From: Synechococcus sp. WH 7805
GTDB lineage: Bacteria; Cyanobacteriota; Cyanobacteriia; PCC-6307; Cyanobiaceae
Direction of reading: 5' to 3'
Assembly (NCBI RefSeq): GCF_000153285.1
Contig: NZ_CH724168.1
Coordinates: forward strand, 231,823-295,822
Length of the DNA: 64,000 nucleotides
The notes beneath the pieces were generated by a model. That model did not search any database. It was not told where the DNA came from and worked only from the letters and a program-made list of their open reading frames with translations. Of the stretch, positions 8,006-14,739 are shown piece after piece (the first letter of the stretch is position 1; each line of letters starts with the position of its first letter). A program made the translations under genes and the position numbers.

Positions 8006-9247
8006 ATGATGCGCTCGGGAATGCTCAAAGCCCTCGGACCGGGAATTTTGCTGGCGGCGGCATCGATCGGTGGTTCCCATCTGGTCGCCTCAACCCAGGC
8101 GGGAGCTCTTTACGGGTTGGGTCTGCTCGGGTTGCTGCTTCTCGCCAACCTTTTCAAATACCCTTTTTTGTTGATCGGAAGCCGTTTCACCGCAGTAACC
8201 GGTCGCAGTCTTCTGGAGGGCTATCAGCACCAGAGTCCATGGTTTCTGCCCCTCTACCTGCTGATCACCCTCAGTACGGGTGTGGCCAACATTGCAGCTG
8301 TTAGCTCCTTGGCTGGCAGCTTGGCGACTGCGGTGGCTCCCGGATCACCGCAGGCTCTTGGATTGCTGGTACTGGCGATCAGCCTGGTGGTGTTGCTGTT
8401 GGGGCAATACCGCAGCCTGGATCGGCTCAGTAAGGCAGTCGTCGCGCTACTGGTTTTGTGCACCCTCATGGCAGCTGTCGCGACATTGATCCGTGGCCCA
8501 GCCGCTGGTTTTGCCGTGATGTTCACCCCCAGTCCCTGGACCTGGGGGTCGTTGCCTTTTCTGGTTGCTTTGTTGGGGTGGATGCCATGCCCGCTGGATC
8601 TCTCCGCCTGGACATCGCTTTGGATTTATGCCCGAGAACAGGATTCAGGCCACAAGAGCAGCCGCACTGAAGTGGAGGCTGATTTCAACATCGGCTATGC
8701 CGCGACGGTATTGATGGCAGTGTTGTTTCTGGTGCTGGGAGCTTGGGTGATGCATGGCACCGGGACGGAGTTTTCCCAGGCTGGAGCAGCTTTCTCCCAG
8801 CAGCTCATCGAGCTTTACACCGCCAGCTTGGGAGCTTGGGCTTATCTCTTGATTGCACTGGCTGCACTGATGACGATGTTCAGCACAGTGCTTACCTGCC
8901 TTGATGGCTACCCGCGCTCGGCGTCTGCCTCGGTTCGTTTGCTGCGAGGTCATCGCGGTATGGCGGTGCTGAACACCAACAACCAGCGTCTTTGGATGCT
9001 GCTGCATTTCGCATTGGCCTGCGCTGTGCTGCTGTGGTGGTCCGGTTCGATGGGGGCTCTGGTCACCTTGGCGATGTGGGTGTCGTTTGTGACCACACCG
9101 GTTTTGGCATGGATGAATTGGCGGGTGATGCAGAGCCGTCAAGTTGCCCCTCAAGATCGCTTTGGCCCGGCCATGAGCCGTTTGGCTGCGATCAGCCTCG
9201 GTGTGTTGAGCCTGTTTGTTGTCCTTTTCGGAATCAGCCTTGTTTGA
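8006..9247 (+). CDS. Nramp-family divalent metal transporter
   Basis: A 413-residue polytopic membrane protein with about eleven hydrophobic segments. The first helix region, LGPGILLAAASIGGSHLVAS, is where classical MntH has the DPGN metal-binding motif; here the Asp-Pro-Gly-Asn sequence is replaced by Ala-Ser-Ile-Gly-Gly-Ser, so this belongs to a divergent Nramp branch. A cytoplasmic loop contains REQDSGHKSSRTEVEADFNIGYA. ATG 8006, 8009 and 8021 are all possible starts. The upstream Fur-like box suggests regulation by iron or another metal. Substrate cannot be assigned from sequence. Confidence 0.82.
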   Translation: MMRSGMLKALGPGILLAAASIGGSHLVASTQAGALYGLGLLGLLLLANLFKYPFLLIGSRFTAVTGRSLLEGYQHQSPWFLPLYLLITLSTGVANIAAVSSLAGSLATAVAPGSPQALGLLVLAISLVVLLLGQYRSLDRLSKAVVALLVLCTLMAAVATLIRGPAAGFAVMFTPSPWTWGSLPFLVALLGWMPCPLDLSAWTSLWIYAREQDSGHKSSRTEVEADFNIGYAATVLMAVLFLVLGAWVMHGTGTEFSQAGAAFSQQLIELYTASLGAWAYLLIALAALMTMFSTVLTCLDGYPRSASASVRLLRGHRGMAVLNTNNQRLWMLLHFALACAVLLWWSGSMGALVTLAMWVSFVTTPVLAWMNWRVMQSRQVAPQDRFGPAMSRLAAISLGVLSLFVVLFGISLV

Positions 9248-9345
9248 GGTGCAGAAGCGCGTTGTTTTCCTTCCATGCGCTTGTTTTCTGTGTACTGGGT
9301 GAGTCTGCTTCAGTTCGCGAAACGGTGACAGGGGCCACCACCATT

Positions 9346-9386
9346 GCGGGGGGGTGTCGCGTCTTCGTTGCGGCGTTCCCCCCCGC
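9346..9386. repeat. G7/C7 inverted repeat downstream of the Nramp gene
   Basis: Arms GCGGGGGGG (9346-9354) and CCCCCCCGC (9378-9386) are perfect complements around a 23-base loop. There is no following run of T, so it is not a canonical Rho-independent terminator, although it lies 100 bp past the transporter stop. Confidence 0.6.
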
Positions 9387-9719
9387 CTCTTTGGTGAAAA
9401 GTGGCTTTCTCCTGTCAGTTCTCTAGCAACCGCGTCGGGAGCTAAGGCATGAGAACAGGTTTGATCAGCACAAATATTTCTGAAAGTCTGAGGTTGCGAG
9501 GGAGAGCGCTTGGTGGTGGCTCCCAACAGATCAGGCCAACTTCTAAACGAAGCGCAGAACAGACCGGAGTCGAATTCAAATCTTCAATACCCCAAGGGTT
9601 TATGTATCAATGCCTTTGTGGTCATCGAATGGGTCATTCGCGCAATGCGATCGAGGCATGTCACCGATGCAGCAACCGGCGTGGCGTGTGGTTCTGTTTT
9701 GCGCCGGGTTCGCTGATTG
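9387..9719. other. Gene-free stretch after the Nramp gene
   Basis: I see no frame with a recognisable family, no ribosome-binding site with a credible start, and no terminator. The DNA becomes repeat copy B at about 9720. Confidence 0.4.
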
Positions 9720-9922
9720 CCCCTGGTCTGATCAATTCCTCTGCAGAATCACTGCACTGATGGGGAGCGTGGTGGCTGGAGCTGGTGTGAATCCTGCTGA
9801 TCAACGCTGGGGTTTCTGGCCGCTGCTGCCACTTAGTTCCTGGCTCTTGGAAGAGCTCCGAAGGGCTTGTCCTTGAGTTGTCACTGGAATTTTGTGCAAC
9901 TGGGCTTGATGGTGTGCAACTG
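9720..9922 (+). repeat. DUF4336-derived dispersed repeat, copy B (full)
   Basis: The first ~115 bp, from CCCCTGGTCTGATCAATTCC through GGGGTTTCTGGCCGCTGCTG, copies the region around the start of the DUF4336 gene at 17456. After CTGCTGCC it departs from that gene (ACTTAG in place of GCTCTACCCC) and continues with a ~90-bp tail ending GATGGTGTGCAACT. The copied reading frame stops soon after entering the tail, so it makes only a short peptide. Confidence 0.85.
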
Positions 9923-10006
9923 AGGCCTAATCACACAGCTCCGGCCTATAAAACAGAAGCTCACTGAGCGCTACGAAATCAATGGTGGTGCTCCTGTGCT
10001 GGCAGC

Positions 10007-10051
10007 TATGCCTTTGGCTGCAAGGGTGCCCGAAATTGGGTGTGCACTAAA
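10007..10051 (+). pseudogene. Possible DUF3721 remnant
   Basis: One frame reads FGCKGARNWVCTKTC. The intact DUF3721 protein at 16322 has FGCKGAHQMGSMWMVCAKH, so the match would need an internal loss of about five residues. No start codon or signal peptide precedes it. Weak but specific resemblance; it could be chance. Confidence 0.3.
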
Positions 10052-10058
10052 ACGTGCC

Positions 10059-10241
10059 CTAAATCAATTCGTCCCACTCCGCTGGGTAGAGCCTTGTCTT
10101 GGTTGCGGTTAGGCCAGGCGTGTCCTCTACGAGGTGCTGGGCTTCCCACATGCCTTTGACTACGCGGCATACGCCTTCGTCGTCGCAGACCCGATAGTAC
10201 TCAAGGCCACTTGGAGTGTTGGTGAGTTTGGTTGGTCCCAT
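10059..10241 (-). CDS. Small hypothetical protein
   Basis: A 60-residue protein starting MGPTKLTNTPSGLEYYRV, with CDDEGVCRVVKGMWEAQHL in the centre and ending AEWDELI. I chose ATG 10241 because AGGAAAAG lies at ribosome-binding distance; a longer frame to 10298 has no such site. No family is recognised. Two cysteines five residues apart (CDDEGVC) and a soluble composition are the only visible traits. It is convergent with the DUF3721-like remnant. Confidence 0.6.
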   Translation of the reverse strand: MGPTKLTNTPSGLEYYRVCDDEGVCRVVKGMWEAQHLVEDTPGLTATKTRLYPAEWDELI

Positions 10242-10471
10242 TTCATCTTTTCCTGTTGCTCTAAGAGCTAGGCGATAAATCGAGTCCTGCCTGAGCAAGG
10301 AGAGACAAAACGTTCAGCTCGTCACAAAACCTTGGGTGGCTTAACGATGCGGGTTGCGACAGGTAAAGCTGCTCGCTTTAGCGAGGGTCAACCGCACTTC
10401 AATCGTCGGTTTTGCTCATTGCAGTTCACTAGTACTATTGCCTACCTGTTGGGGCGCGACGAGAGAAGTGG

Positions 10472-10735
10472 ATGTCGGTTGATCATTCGGTCGTCACAGC
10501 ACGGCCTGACCGCGACCCACTGTTCCTGCACGTCAAAGCAGGAATGACAGTGATCGTTGAAGACAACGGTGACTGGTGGATGGCTGACGTGATTCTCGTC
10601 ATTGGCAGCGTCAGAAACCCAAAACTTCCAAGATTTTTCCAGGTAGCAGACGTGGAAACACGTGTTGTCCGTTGGATCAACGCTGATCTGGTGACTCATA
10701 TCGTCCCCAGGATTCACGAACCAGTGGCGGCCTAA
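10472..10735 (+). CDS. DUF3104 protein
   Basis: An 87-residue protein with the family core LHVKAGMTVIVEDNGDWWMA, then VRNPKLPRFFQVADVETRVV and NADLVTHIVPRI. DUF3104 is a small family of marine cyanobacteria with no known role. The fold is probably a small beta-barrel (inference from alternating hydrophobic strands). The stop is followed within 5 bp by the first hairpin of the RNA-like array, so read-through from this gene could feed the array. Confidence 0.8.
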   Translation: MSVDHSVVTARPDRDPLFLHVKAGMTVIVEDNGDWWMADVILVIGSVRNPKLPRFFQVADVETRVVRWINADLVTHIVPRIHEPVAA

Positions 10736-10910
10736 CTATCCCCACTTAGGGGTATTGGCACACACCAAAGGAGAAGAGATTGAACAAGTCGAAGGAGCGC
10801 TGGCTAGCTCTTACGACCATCGCGTGAATGCCCTGGTCCTGATTCACCCTGGGCTTTCCTCTGCGTCGAGAAGGGAACCCTGGAGCCGTCACACTTCAGG
10901 GTTTTCTTTT
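10736..10910 (+). ncRNA. Array unit 1: putative structured small RNA
   Basis: The unit opens with a CCCC-ACTTA-GGGG hairpin (10740-10752) followed by TATTGGCAC. A central stem is formed by GTCG..GAGC and GCTC..CGAC (about 10788-10818). It ends in a terminator-like hairpin, AACCCTGGAG / CTTCAGGGTT followed by TTCTTTT (10876-10910). The order of elements is shared with units 2, 4 and 5. A 15-codon frame from a TTG after AGGAGA is also possible but is not conserved. Confidence 0.55.
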
Positions 10911-11077
10911 GTCCCCTTGAAGGGGTATTGGCATGTGTGAAATATGAGTTGAGTGATCTCATCAGCGGAGGTCAAGGCTTCTTCTGCTGGTCAGCGAGCG
11001 AGAGCCCTGGACCTGAGACGACAGGGCTTTTCTCGAGAAGGGAACCCTGGAGCCGACGATCTCCAGGGTTTTCTTTA
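10911..11077 (+). ncRNA. Array unit 2: putative structured small RNA
   Basis: The unit has a CCCC-TTGAA-GGGG hairpin (10913-10925), then TATTGGCA, GTTGAGTGATCTCATCAGCG and a stem pairing CAGC with GCTG. Two hairpins follow. AGCCCTG / CAGGGCT with TTTTCT spans 11003-11033. AACCCTGGAG / CTCCAGGGTT, a perfect 10-bp stem followed by TTCTTT, spans 11043-11077. The second is a convincing Rho-independent terminator. No frame of useful length is conserved between units. Confidence 0.6.
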
Positions 11078-11095
11078 GTCCCCATGAAGGGGTAT
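11078..11095 (+). repeat. Array unit 3: opening hairpin only
   Basis: CCCC-ATGAA-GGGG (11080-11092) followed by TATC repeats the opening of the other units. The rest of the unit is replaced by the small gene at 11148. Confidence 0.6.
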
Positions 11096-11147
11096 CAAAA
11101 GGCTTGTGCCGGATGGGAGATTGCAACAATCGAGGCAGGAGGGCTTT

Positions 11148-11339
11148 ATGGCTCAGTCCGTCAATCAGCAAACGTGTATCGGTAGAACTTGCTTGAAGTG
11201 GTCGGCTGACGGCTCATTGTCGGAGCACGATCAGAATGAGCTGATGAGACGTCTTTGCTCTGCAGATCCAGAAGTGGCTAAATCCGGAGCTTGCAATGTT
11301 TTTCAGGATGCAGATCTAAGCAAGACCCACAAAAGGTGA
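11148..11339 (+). CDS. Small hypothetical protein within the array
   Basis: A 63-residue protein starting MAQSVNQQTCIGRTCLKWSA, preceded by a strong ribosome-binding site (GGCAGGAGGG). It contains three cysteines and charged helices (SEHDQNELMRRLCS). No family is recognised. It lies between array units and 8 bp before the Nif11 gene, so the two may be co-transcribed. The good ribosome-binding site is the main evidence that it is real. Confidence 0.55.
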   Translation: MAQSVNQQTCIGRTCLKWSADGSLSEHDQNELMRRLCSADPEVAKSGACNVFQDADLSKTHKR

Positions 11340-11347
11340 GGCGATCT

Positions 11348-11562
11348 ATGGCTCTCGATCAACTAAAAGCTTTTCTGTTGCTTCTGCAGGACGACGAAGC
11401 CGTGAAGCAGTCGGTGCTGGCGGCCTCAACAGCTGATGATGTGGCCAAAATCGCTCAGGAATGGGCTATTCCTTCAGCGGGGACGAATTACTGCGGTTCT
11501 CCGGCAACAAAGTGGGCCGGGTGACGGTGTCCAAGCAGGAGACGCCTGGGGAATACAACTGA
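11348..11562 (+). pseudogene. Nif11-family protein with a one-base frameshift
   Basis: ATG 11348 starts MALDQLKAFLLLLQDDEAVK, then STADDVAKIAQE, the typical N-terminus of Nif11-type proteins (the leader class that includes many cyanobacterial precursor peptides). After CAGGAA at 11455-11460 this frame becomes unrelated and stops at 11524. One base over, the sequence continues naturally as GYSFSGDELLRFSGNKVGRV and VTVSKQETPGEYN to a TGA at 11560-11562. A single-base deletion near 11461-11463, where an Ala codon usually lies before Gly-Tyr/Phe, explains this. AGGTGAGG is a plausible ribosome-binding site. Confidence 0.75.
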
Positions 11563-11680
11563 TTAGGAGGCAGTCGCTAGGGCAGTCAGGGCATGGTGTT
11601 TGGTGGTTTTGCTCGCATCTATTTACAAAACTGAGCGAGTATTTATCTGCGGCAGTCTTGACTAGTTCTTGGCGTGTTGC

Positions 11681-11860
11681 CTAACTGTCCCCATGCAGGG
11701 GTGTTGGCACGCGCCAAACAGGTGTTGATGGATCCCATCGGCAGAATCCACCGTTACTTCTGTCGGTCGCCGAGCGAGGGTCTTGGTGCTGCAGTCAAGG
11801 CTTTTCTGCTGTGACTAAGGGAAATCAAGCCCTGGACTGGACGCTTCAGGGTTTTTCTTT
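11681..11860 (+). ncRNA. Array unit 4: putative structured small RNA
   Basis: It opens with CTAACTGTCCCCATGCAGGG (hairpin 11689-11701). The preceding bases GCCTAACT also precede unit 1. Then come TGTTGGCAC and GTTGATGGATCCCATCGGCA, a stem pairing CGGCAGAA with TTCTGTCG, and a terminal hairpin CCCTGGA / TTCAGGG with TTTTTCTTTT (about 11830-11860). The layout and spacing match units 2 and 5. Confidence 0.6.
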
Positions 11861-12030
11861 TGTCCCCATGCGGGGGTGTTGGCACGTACTTAACGGGAGT
11901 TGATTGATCCCATCGGCGGGAGTCGTCATCCTTCTGCCGGTAATTGAGGGATGGCCTTGTTACTGAGCGGCAAGGCTTTCTTTCAGGAACGCAGACTTTT
12001 TGGAGCCGTCACTCTCCAGGGGGTTTCTTT
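11861..12030 (+). ncRNA. Array unit 5: putative structured small RNA
   Basis: The opening hairpin CCCC-ATGC-GGGGG (11864-11876) is followed by TGTTGGCAC and GTTGATTGATCCCATCGGCG, with a stem pairing CGGC and GCCG. Hairpin GCCTTG / CAAGGC with TTTCTTT lies at 11954-11983, and a weaker TGGAG / CTCCA hairpin with TTTCTTTG at 12000-12029. It begins 175 bp after unit 4. Confidence 0.6.
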
Positions 12031-12072
12031 GTCCTGGTGACTCAGATCGTTCCGAGGGTCCAAGCCTTGGCC

Positions 12073-12174
12073 TCAGTCTTTTGCGGGCTGCGTCAGCTTG
12101 TAGAGGTTCAGGGCTACGAGAGCCACCCCGAAGCTGCAAAAGAAGACGATCAGGTCTTGGCTGGAGATGGACAT
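12073..12174 (-). CDS. Possible 33-residue membrane peptide
   Basis: The frame reads MSISSQDLIVFFCSFGVALV, then ALNLYKLTQPAKD and a stop. It has one hydrophobic helix with a short charged C-terminus, the shape of many small cyanobacterial membrane proteins. There is no clear ribosome-binding site; upstream on the same strand, TTACAAAAATTCGTTACATT could act as a promoter. No family is recognised. Confidence 0.45.
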   Translation of the reverse strand: MSISSQDLIVFFCSFGVALVALNLYKLTQPAKD

Positions 12175-12281
12175 GAGGACCCAGAAGCGAGTTTGTGACG
12201 GAATGTAACGAATTTTTGTAAGATGGGGGTGTCGGTGAAATCAAAAAAGTTCCAGCAAACTTCGCCTTTTGGGGTGTCGGC

Positions 12282-12419
12282 GTGATCGTCGCGGTTATGT
12301 TTTTGGCTGTCTTTGTTGGCGGTGCAAATGCTGGTGACTGCCCTCGCAGCAAGTCAGCTGAAGCAACCTCTGTTGAGACCCATCACAAGTCGAACGAAAT
12401 AGCTGAGGTCGAAGACTGA
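12282..12419 (+). CDS. Possible small membrane protein, start unclear
   Basis: From GTG 12282 the frame gives MIVAVMFLAVFVGGANAGDC, then a polar tail with KSAEATSVETHHKSNEIAEV, 45 residues in all. Protein-like sequence continues upstream in the same frame (KKVPANFAFWGVG) with no start codon before an in-frame stop at the TAA preceding it. An ATG in another frame lies just before a run of six A at 12242-12248. One base lost or gained in that run would give a longer, natural N-terminus. So the gene is either frameshifted or starts at GTG 12282. Confidence 0.5.
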   Translation: MIVAVMFLAVFVGGANAGDCPRSKSAEATSVETHHKSNEIAEVED

Positions 12420-12421
12420 CG

Positions 12422-12625
12422 ATGTCTATCGACGCCCGATGCCGTGAACAGCGGTCAGTCGCTGATCGCATGTTCATGGACTTCAAATACACCCGGCCTG
12501 GCTCGAAAGAGCAGCTACAGGCCTTAAGCACTCTGAGCTTTCTCATAGGGATGTGTGCCGATTTCCTTACTGCCGAGGAAAAGAGAATGGATCAAGTGTT
12601 GGTCCTAGAAGTCGGTCACTCGTAG
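12422..12625 (+). CDS. Small hypothetical protein
   Basis: A 67-residue protein, MSIDARCREQRSVADRMFMD, then SKEQLQALSTLSFLIGMCAD and TAEEKRMDQVLVLEVGHS. It is mostly helical and soluble. Its ATG is 2 bp after the stop of the small membrane gene, suggesting an operon. No family is recognised. Confidence 0.45.
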   Translation: MSIDARCREQRSVADRMFMDFKYTRPGSKEQLQALSTLSFLIGMCADFLTAEEKRMDQVLVLEVGHS

Positions 12626-12829
12626 GGACTGGACGGCGATCACGCTGGGTGTTCCACCCTCCAGCTGAATCGATGACCCACATCGTTCGCACGGGTGCCT
12701 TTGTGTTTGGCGTCGCGAATGTGGTGCTCCCTTTGCTGGAGCAATCGCTAGTGCCCAACGGTTGGATTGACCTGCAGCAGTTTCTGTTCGGTGGCCCTCT
12801 TCTGCTCAGGGGTCTGTGGTTTGACTCTG

Positions 12830-13026
12830 TTCTGATCTACTCCTCTGCAGAATTACTGCGTTGACGAGGAACATGGTGGCTGGAGCTGGTACGAATCCTG
12901 CGGATCAGCGTTGGGGTTTCTGGCCGCTGCTGCCACTTAGCTCTCAGTCACAGGAAGCGGTCTGAAGGGCTTGTCCCTGAGTTGTTCCTGGAATTTTGTG
13001 CATTTGGGATCAATGGTGTGCAACTC
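12830..13026 (+). repeat. DUF4336-derived dispersed repeat, copy C (full)
   Basis: TCTGATCTACTCCTCTGCAG, the ATGGTGGCTGGAGCTGGT part, GGGGTTTCTGGCCGCTGCTG, then the ACTTAGCTC junction and the tail through GAAGGGCTTGTCCCTGAGTT to GGTGTGCAACT. The copied start codon has been altered (GACGAGGAACATGG). Confidence 0.85.
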
Positions 13027-13058
13027 CCACAGGGAGCTGACCTCCCTTGGATCTTGCT

Positions 13059-13541
13059 CTACTCGTGATGGTCCAAGACCACCTGCCTGCAGGCATCCTG
13101 ATCGGGCACTTCAACCCCATGAACCTTGGCCCGGTTGTCCCAGCTCCGCAGTGCCAAGGCATCGTCCATCCCCTCTAAGGCCAACAGCCGCATTGCTTCA
13201 GAATGGCTTAGCTCTCCGCCTTGGACGGCAAAGCTGCGTTTCGATGCATCCGGTAACCCCGCAGAATACGTCCCATCCAGGGAGCACAGCAGCCGTTTGG
13301 CTGAGATATGCCGCTGTACGAGGGCAACGACCTGCGTGGGGAAGAACACCGAGAGTGCTCGGGCTGCCACGGCCTCATGGGCACAGTCTTGATCGAGGAA
13401 ATTCCTCTGCTCATTGATCATTGGATGGCCGATGTCATGAAGTAGTGATGCAAACCTTTCCGGGCGACTGGTGACCGATTGACATTCCAAGTTTTTACCC
13501 CAATCGAATAAGGGGATGATGCCAACAACGAAAACCTCCAC
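13059..13541 (-). pseudogene. PhnZ-like HD-domain protein lacking its N-terminus
   Basis: The frame holds FASLLHDIGHPM, then DCAHEAVAARAL, VALVQRHISAKRLLC, GELSHSEAMRLLALEG and LRSWDNRAKVHG. This order fits the HD-type mixed-valent di-iron oxygenases such as PhnZ, which cleaves 2-amino-1-hydroxyethylphosphonate. The first helix, with a metal-binding His before the HD pair, is absent. The residues before the HD motif (MEVFVVGIIPLFDWGKNLEC) come from another frame of the preceding amidinotransferase gene. I therefore read it as a 5'-deleted gene joined to its neighbour. No PhnY partner is nearby. Confidence 0.65.
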
Positions 13542-14622
13542 CTTGCCAGCTCAGGGCGTCAATCGGAGTCGTGATCACCTCAAGACCTTCAGCTTCAAGT
13601 TCTTTTTTCAAGCCAGGTAGATTGTCGCCGATAATAATGCTGTCTTTGCTGAGAACAAGACCATTGCATCCCAATTTCTTTTCAGCATCATCTGCTGAAA
13701 CATTGATAAGTTTCCATCCATTGAGGAATTTAGGAAGACCTTCAGTAAATGCTTCCTGACATACAATGGCTAGACCAGGCCTTGGTAAAGCAAGCGTAGT
13801 ATCAAGATGGAGAAAACGTCGACTTAATGGTACTGCATGAACTCTGTATTCCTGGCCCAGGTAATCACTTAGCCAGCGTATTCCAGCGAGGTTCGTTGCA
13901 TTGCCTGTATGTCCTACATAAATATCTTTCCCGACCAACATAACATCCCCTCCTTCAAGGTATGGTCCAGGTCCATAGTCGCCAACTGATCTGGATTGAT
14001 ATGGGTCAGGTTGTGGCATGGATACCAGAAAAGACCCACTTTTTTGCAATCGTTTTTCAATTGTCCTTCGAATCGCAAATCGCTCTTTTCGTCGATAGGG
14101 CTCAAGCATTGAAGTTTCAATCACCTTATTTCCAATCACGAGAATTGGATCGCGCGGAAAAGTTTGCATTACTGCATCACTATCGGCAGCCAAATAATTT
14201 GTTTCAGCGTCGGAAAGCTTTTCGACCTGATGTACGATGATGCCTCGATCCCGCAGTATTGATATAATTGAGTTCATTTGATCGATTGATTGCTGATTTA
14301 AGTCTGGTTCGCATTCTTGCAACCACTGACCTCTATTTTTTTCTATGAATTCTATGGATGATTCTGGTAAATAATTTTTACTTGTGTTCGGAACTTTGGT
14401 GGGAACTCGAACGTTGGTCAATCCAACAACTACTTCCTTCAGCGTTCCCCATTCATGATCCACCGACACATCTCTGCCGTCTGGAGAAGCTTTATGATTC
14501 ACGCTCTTTGCGGATGATTTGAAATTGCTAGACGCAATGGCAAACGCCGACGCACTCGAGGCAGCACCCCAAAGAAAGTTGCGTCTGGTTGAATTTAAGC
14601 CTGGCACGTGAACATGAAGCAA
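13495..14622 (-). CDS. Tat-exported amidinotransferase-superfamily protein
   Basis: A 375-residue protein of the guanidino-group-modifying superfamily (amidinotransferases, arginine and agmatine deiminases). The N-terminus carries a twin-arginine signal, STRRNFLWGAASSASAFA, so export of the folded enzyme is likely. Catalytic features are visible: GPYLEGGDVMLVG (Asp), RRFLHLDTTLAL (His) and a C-terminal Cys in GGGFRCWHHPL. The substrate is not predictable; the superfamily acts on arginine-like compounds. The stop follows 8 residues after the Cys, a natural end. An upstream AT-rich stretch of about 300 bp probably holds its promoter. Confidence 0.8.
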   Translation of the reverse strand: MLHVHVPGLNSTRRNFLWGAASSASAFAIASSNFKSSAKSVNHKASPDGRDVSVDHEWGTLKEVVVGLTNVRVPTKVPNTSKNYLPESSIEFIEKNRGQWLQECEPDLNQQSIDQMNSIISILRDRGIIVHQVEKLSDAETNYLAADSDAVMQTFPRDPILVIGNKVIETSMLEPYRRKERFAIRRTIEKRLQKSGSFLVSMPQPDPYQSRSVGDYGPGPYLEGGDVMLVGKDIYVGHTGNATNLAGIRWLSDYLGQEYRVHAVPLSRRFLHLDTTLALPRPGLAIVCQEAFTEGLPKFLNGWKLINVSADDAEKKLGCNGLVLSKDSIIIGDNLPGLKKELEAEGLEVITTPIDALSWQGGGFRCWHHPLIRLG

Positions 14623-14739
14623 GCACTTTTACTACTAGCTGAAGCTTTGAGCATCGGCAAATAAATGTTTTAAAATGAAACAAACAAAATATTGATCAAT
14701 GCTTTAAACCTGGCTAGTTAATAGTGAAGTGGGGGCTAT

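Noticed and set aside
9449-9876. Coding frames of 68-103 codons between the Nramp gene and 9880
   Set aside because: They run through repeat copy B and show no family motifs; parts are translated repeat DNA.
11348-11562. Programmed ribosomal frameshift in the Nif11 gene
   Set aside because: I see no slippery heptamer or downstream stimulatory structure at the junction; a one-base deletion is the simpler reading.
10736-12030. CRISPR array
   Set aside because: Units are about 170 bp, differ from each other, and contain terminator hairpins. There are no short identical repeats with regular spacers and no cas genes.
11944-12352. Longer frames on both strands (84 and 130 codons) across array unit 5 and beyond
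   Set aside because: They cross terminator hairpins and two better small genes, and their sequence is not protein-like.
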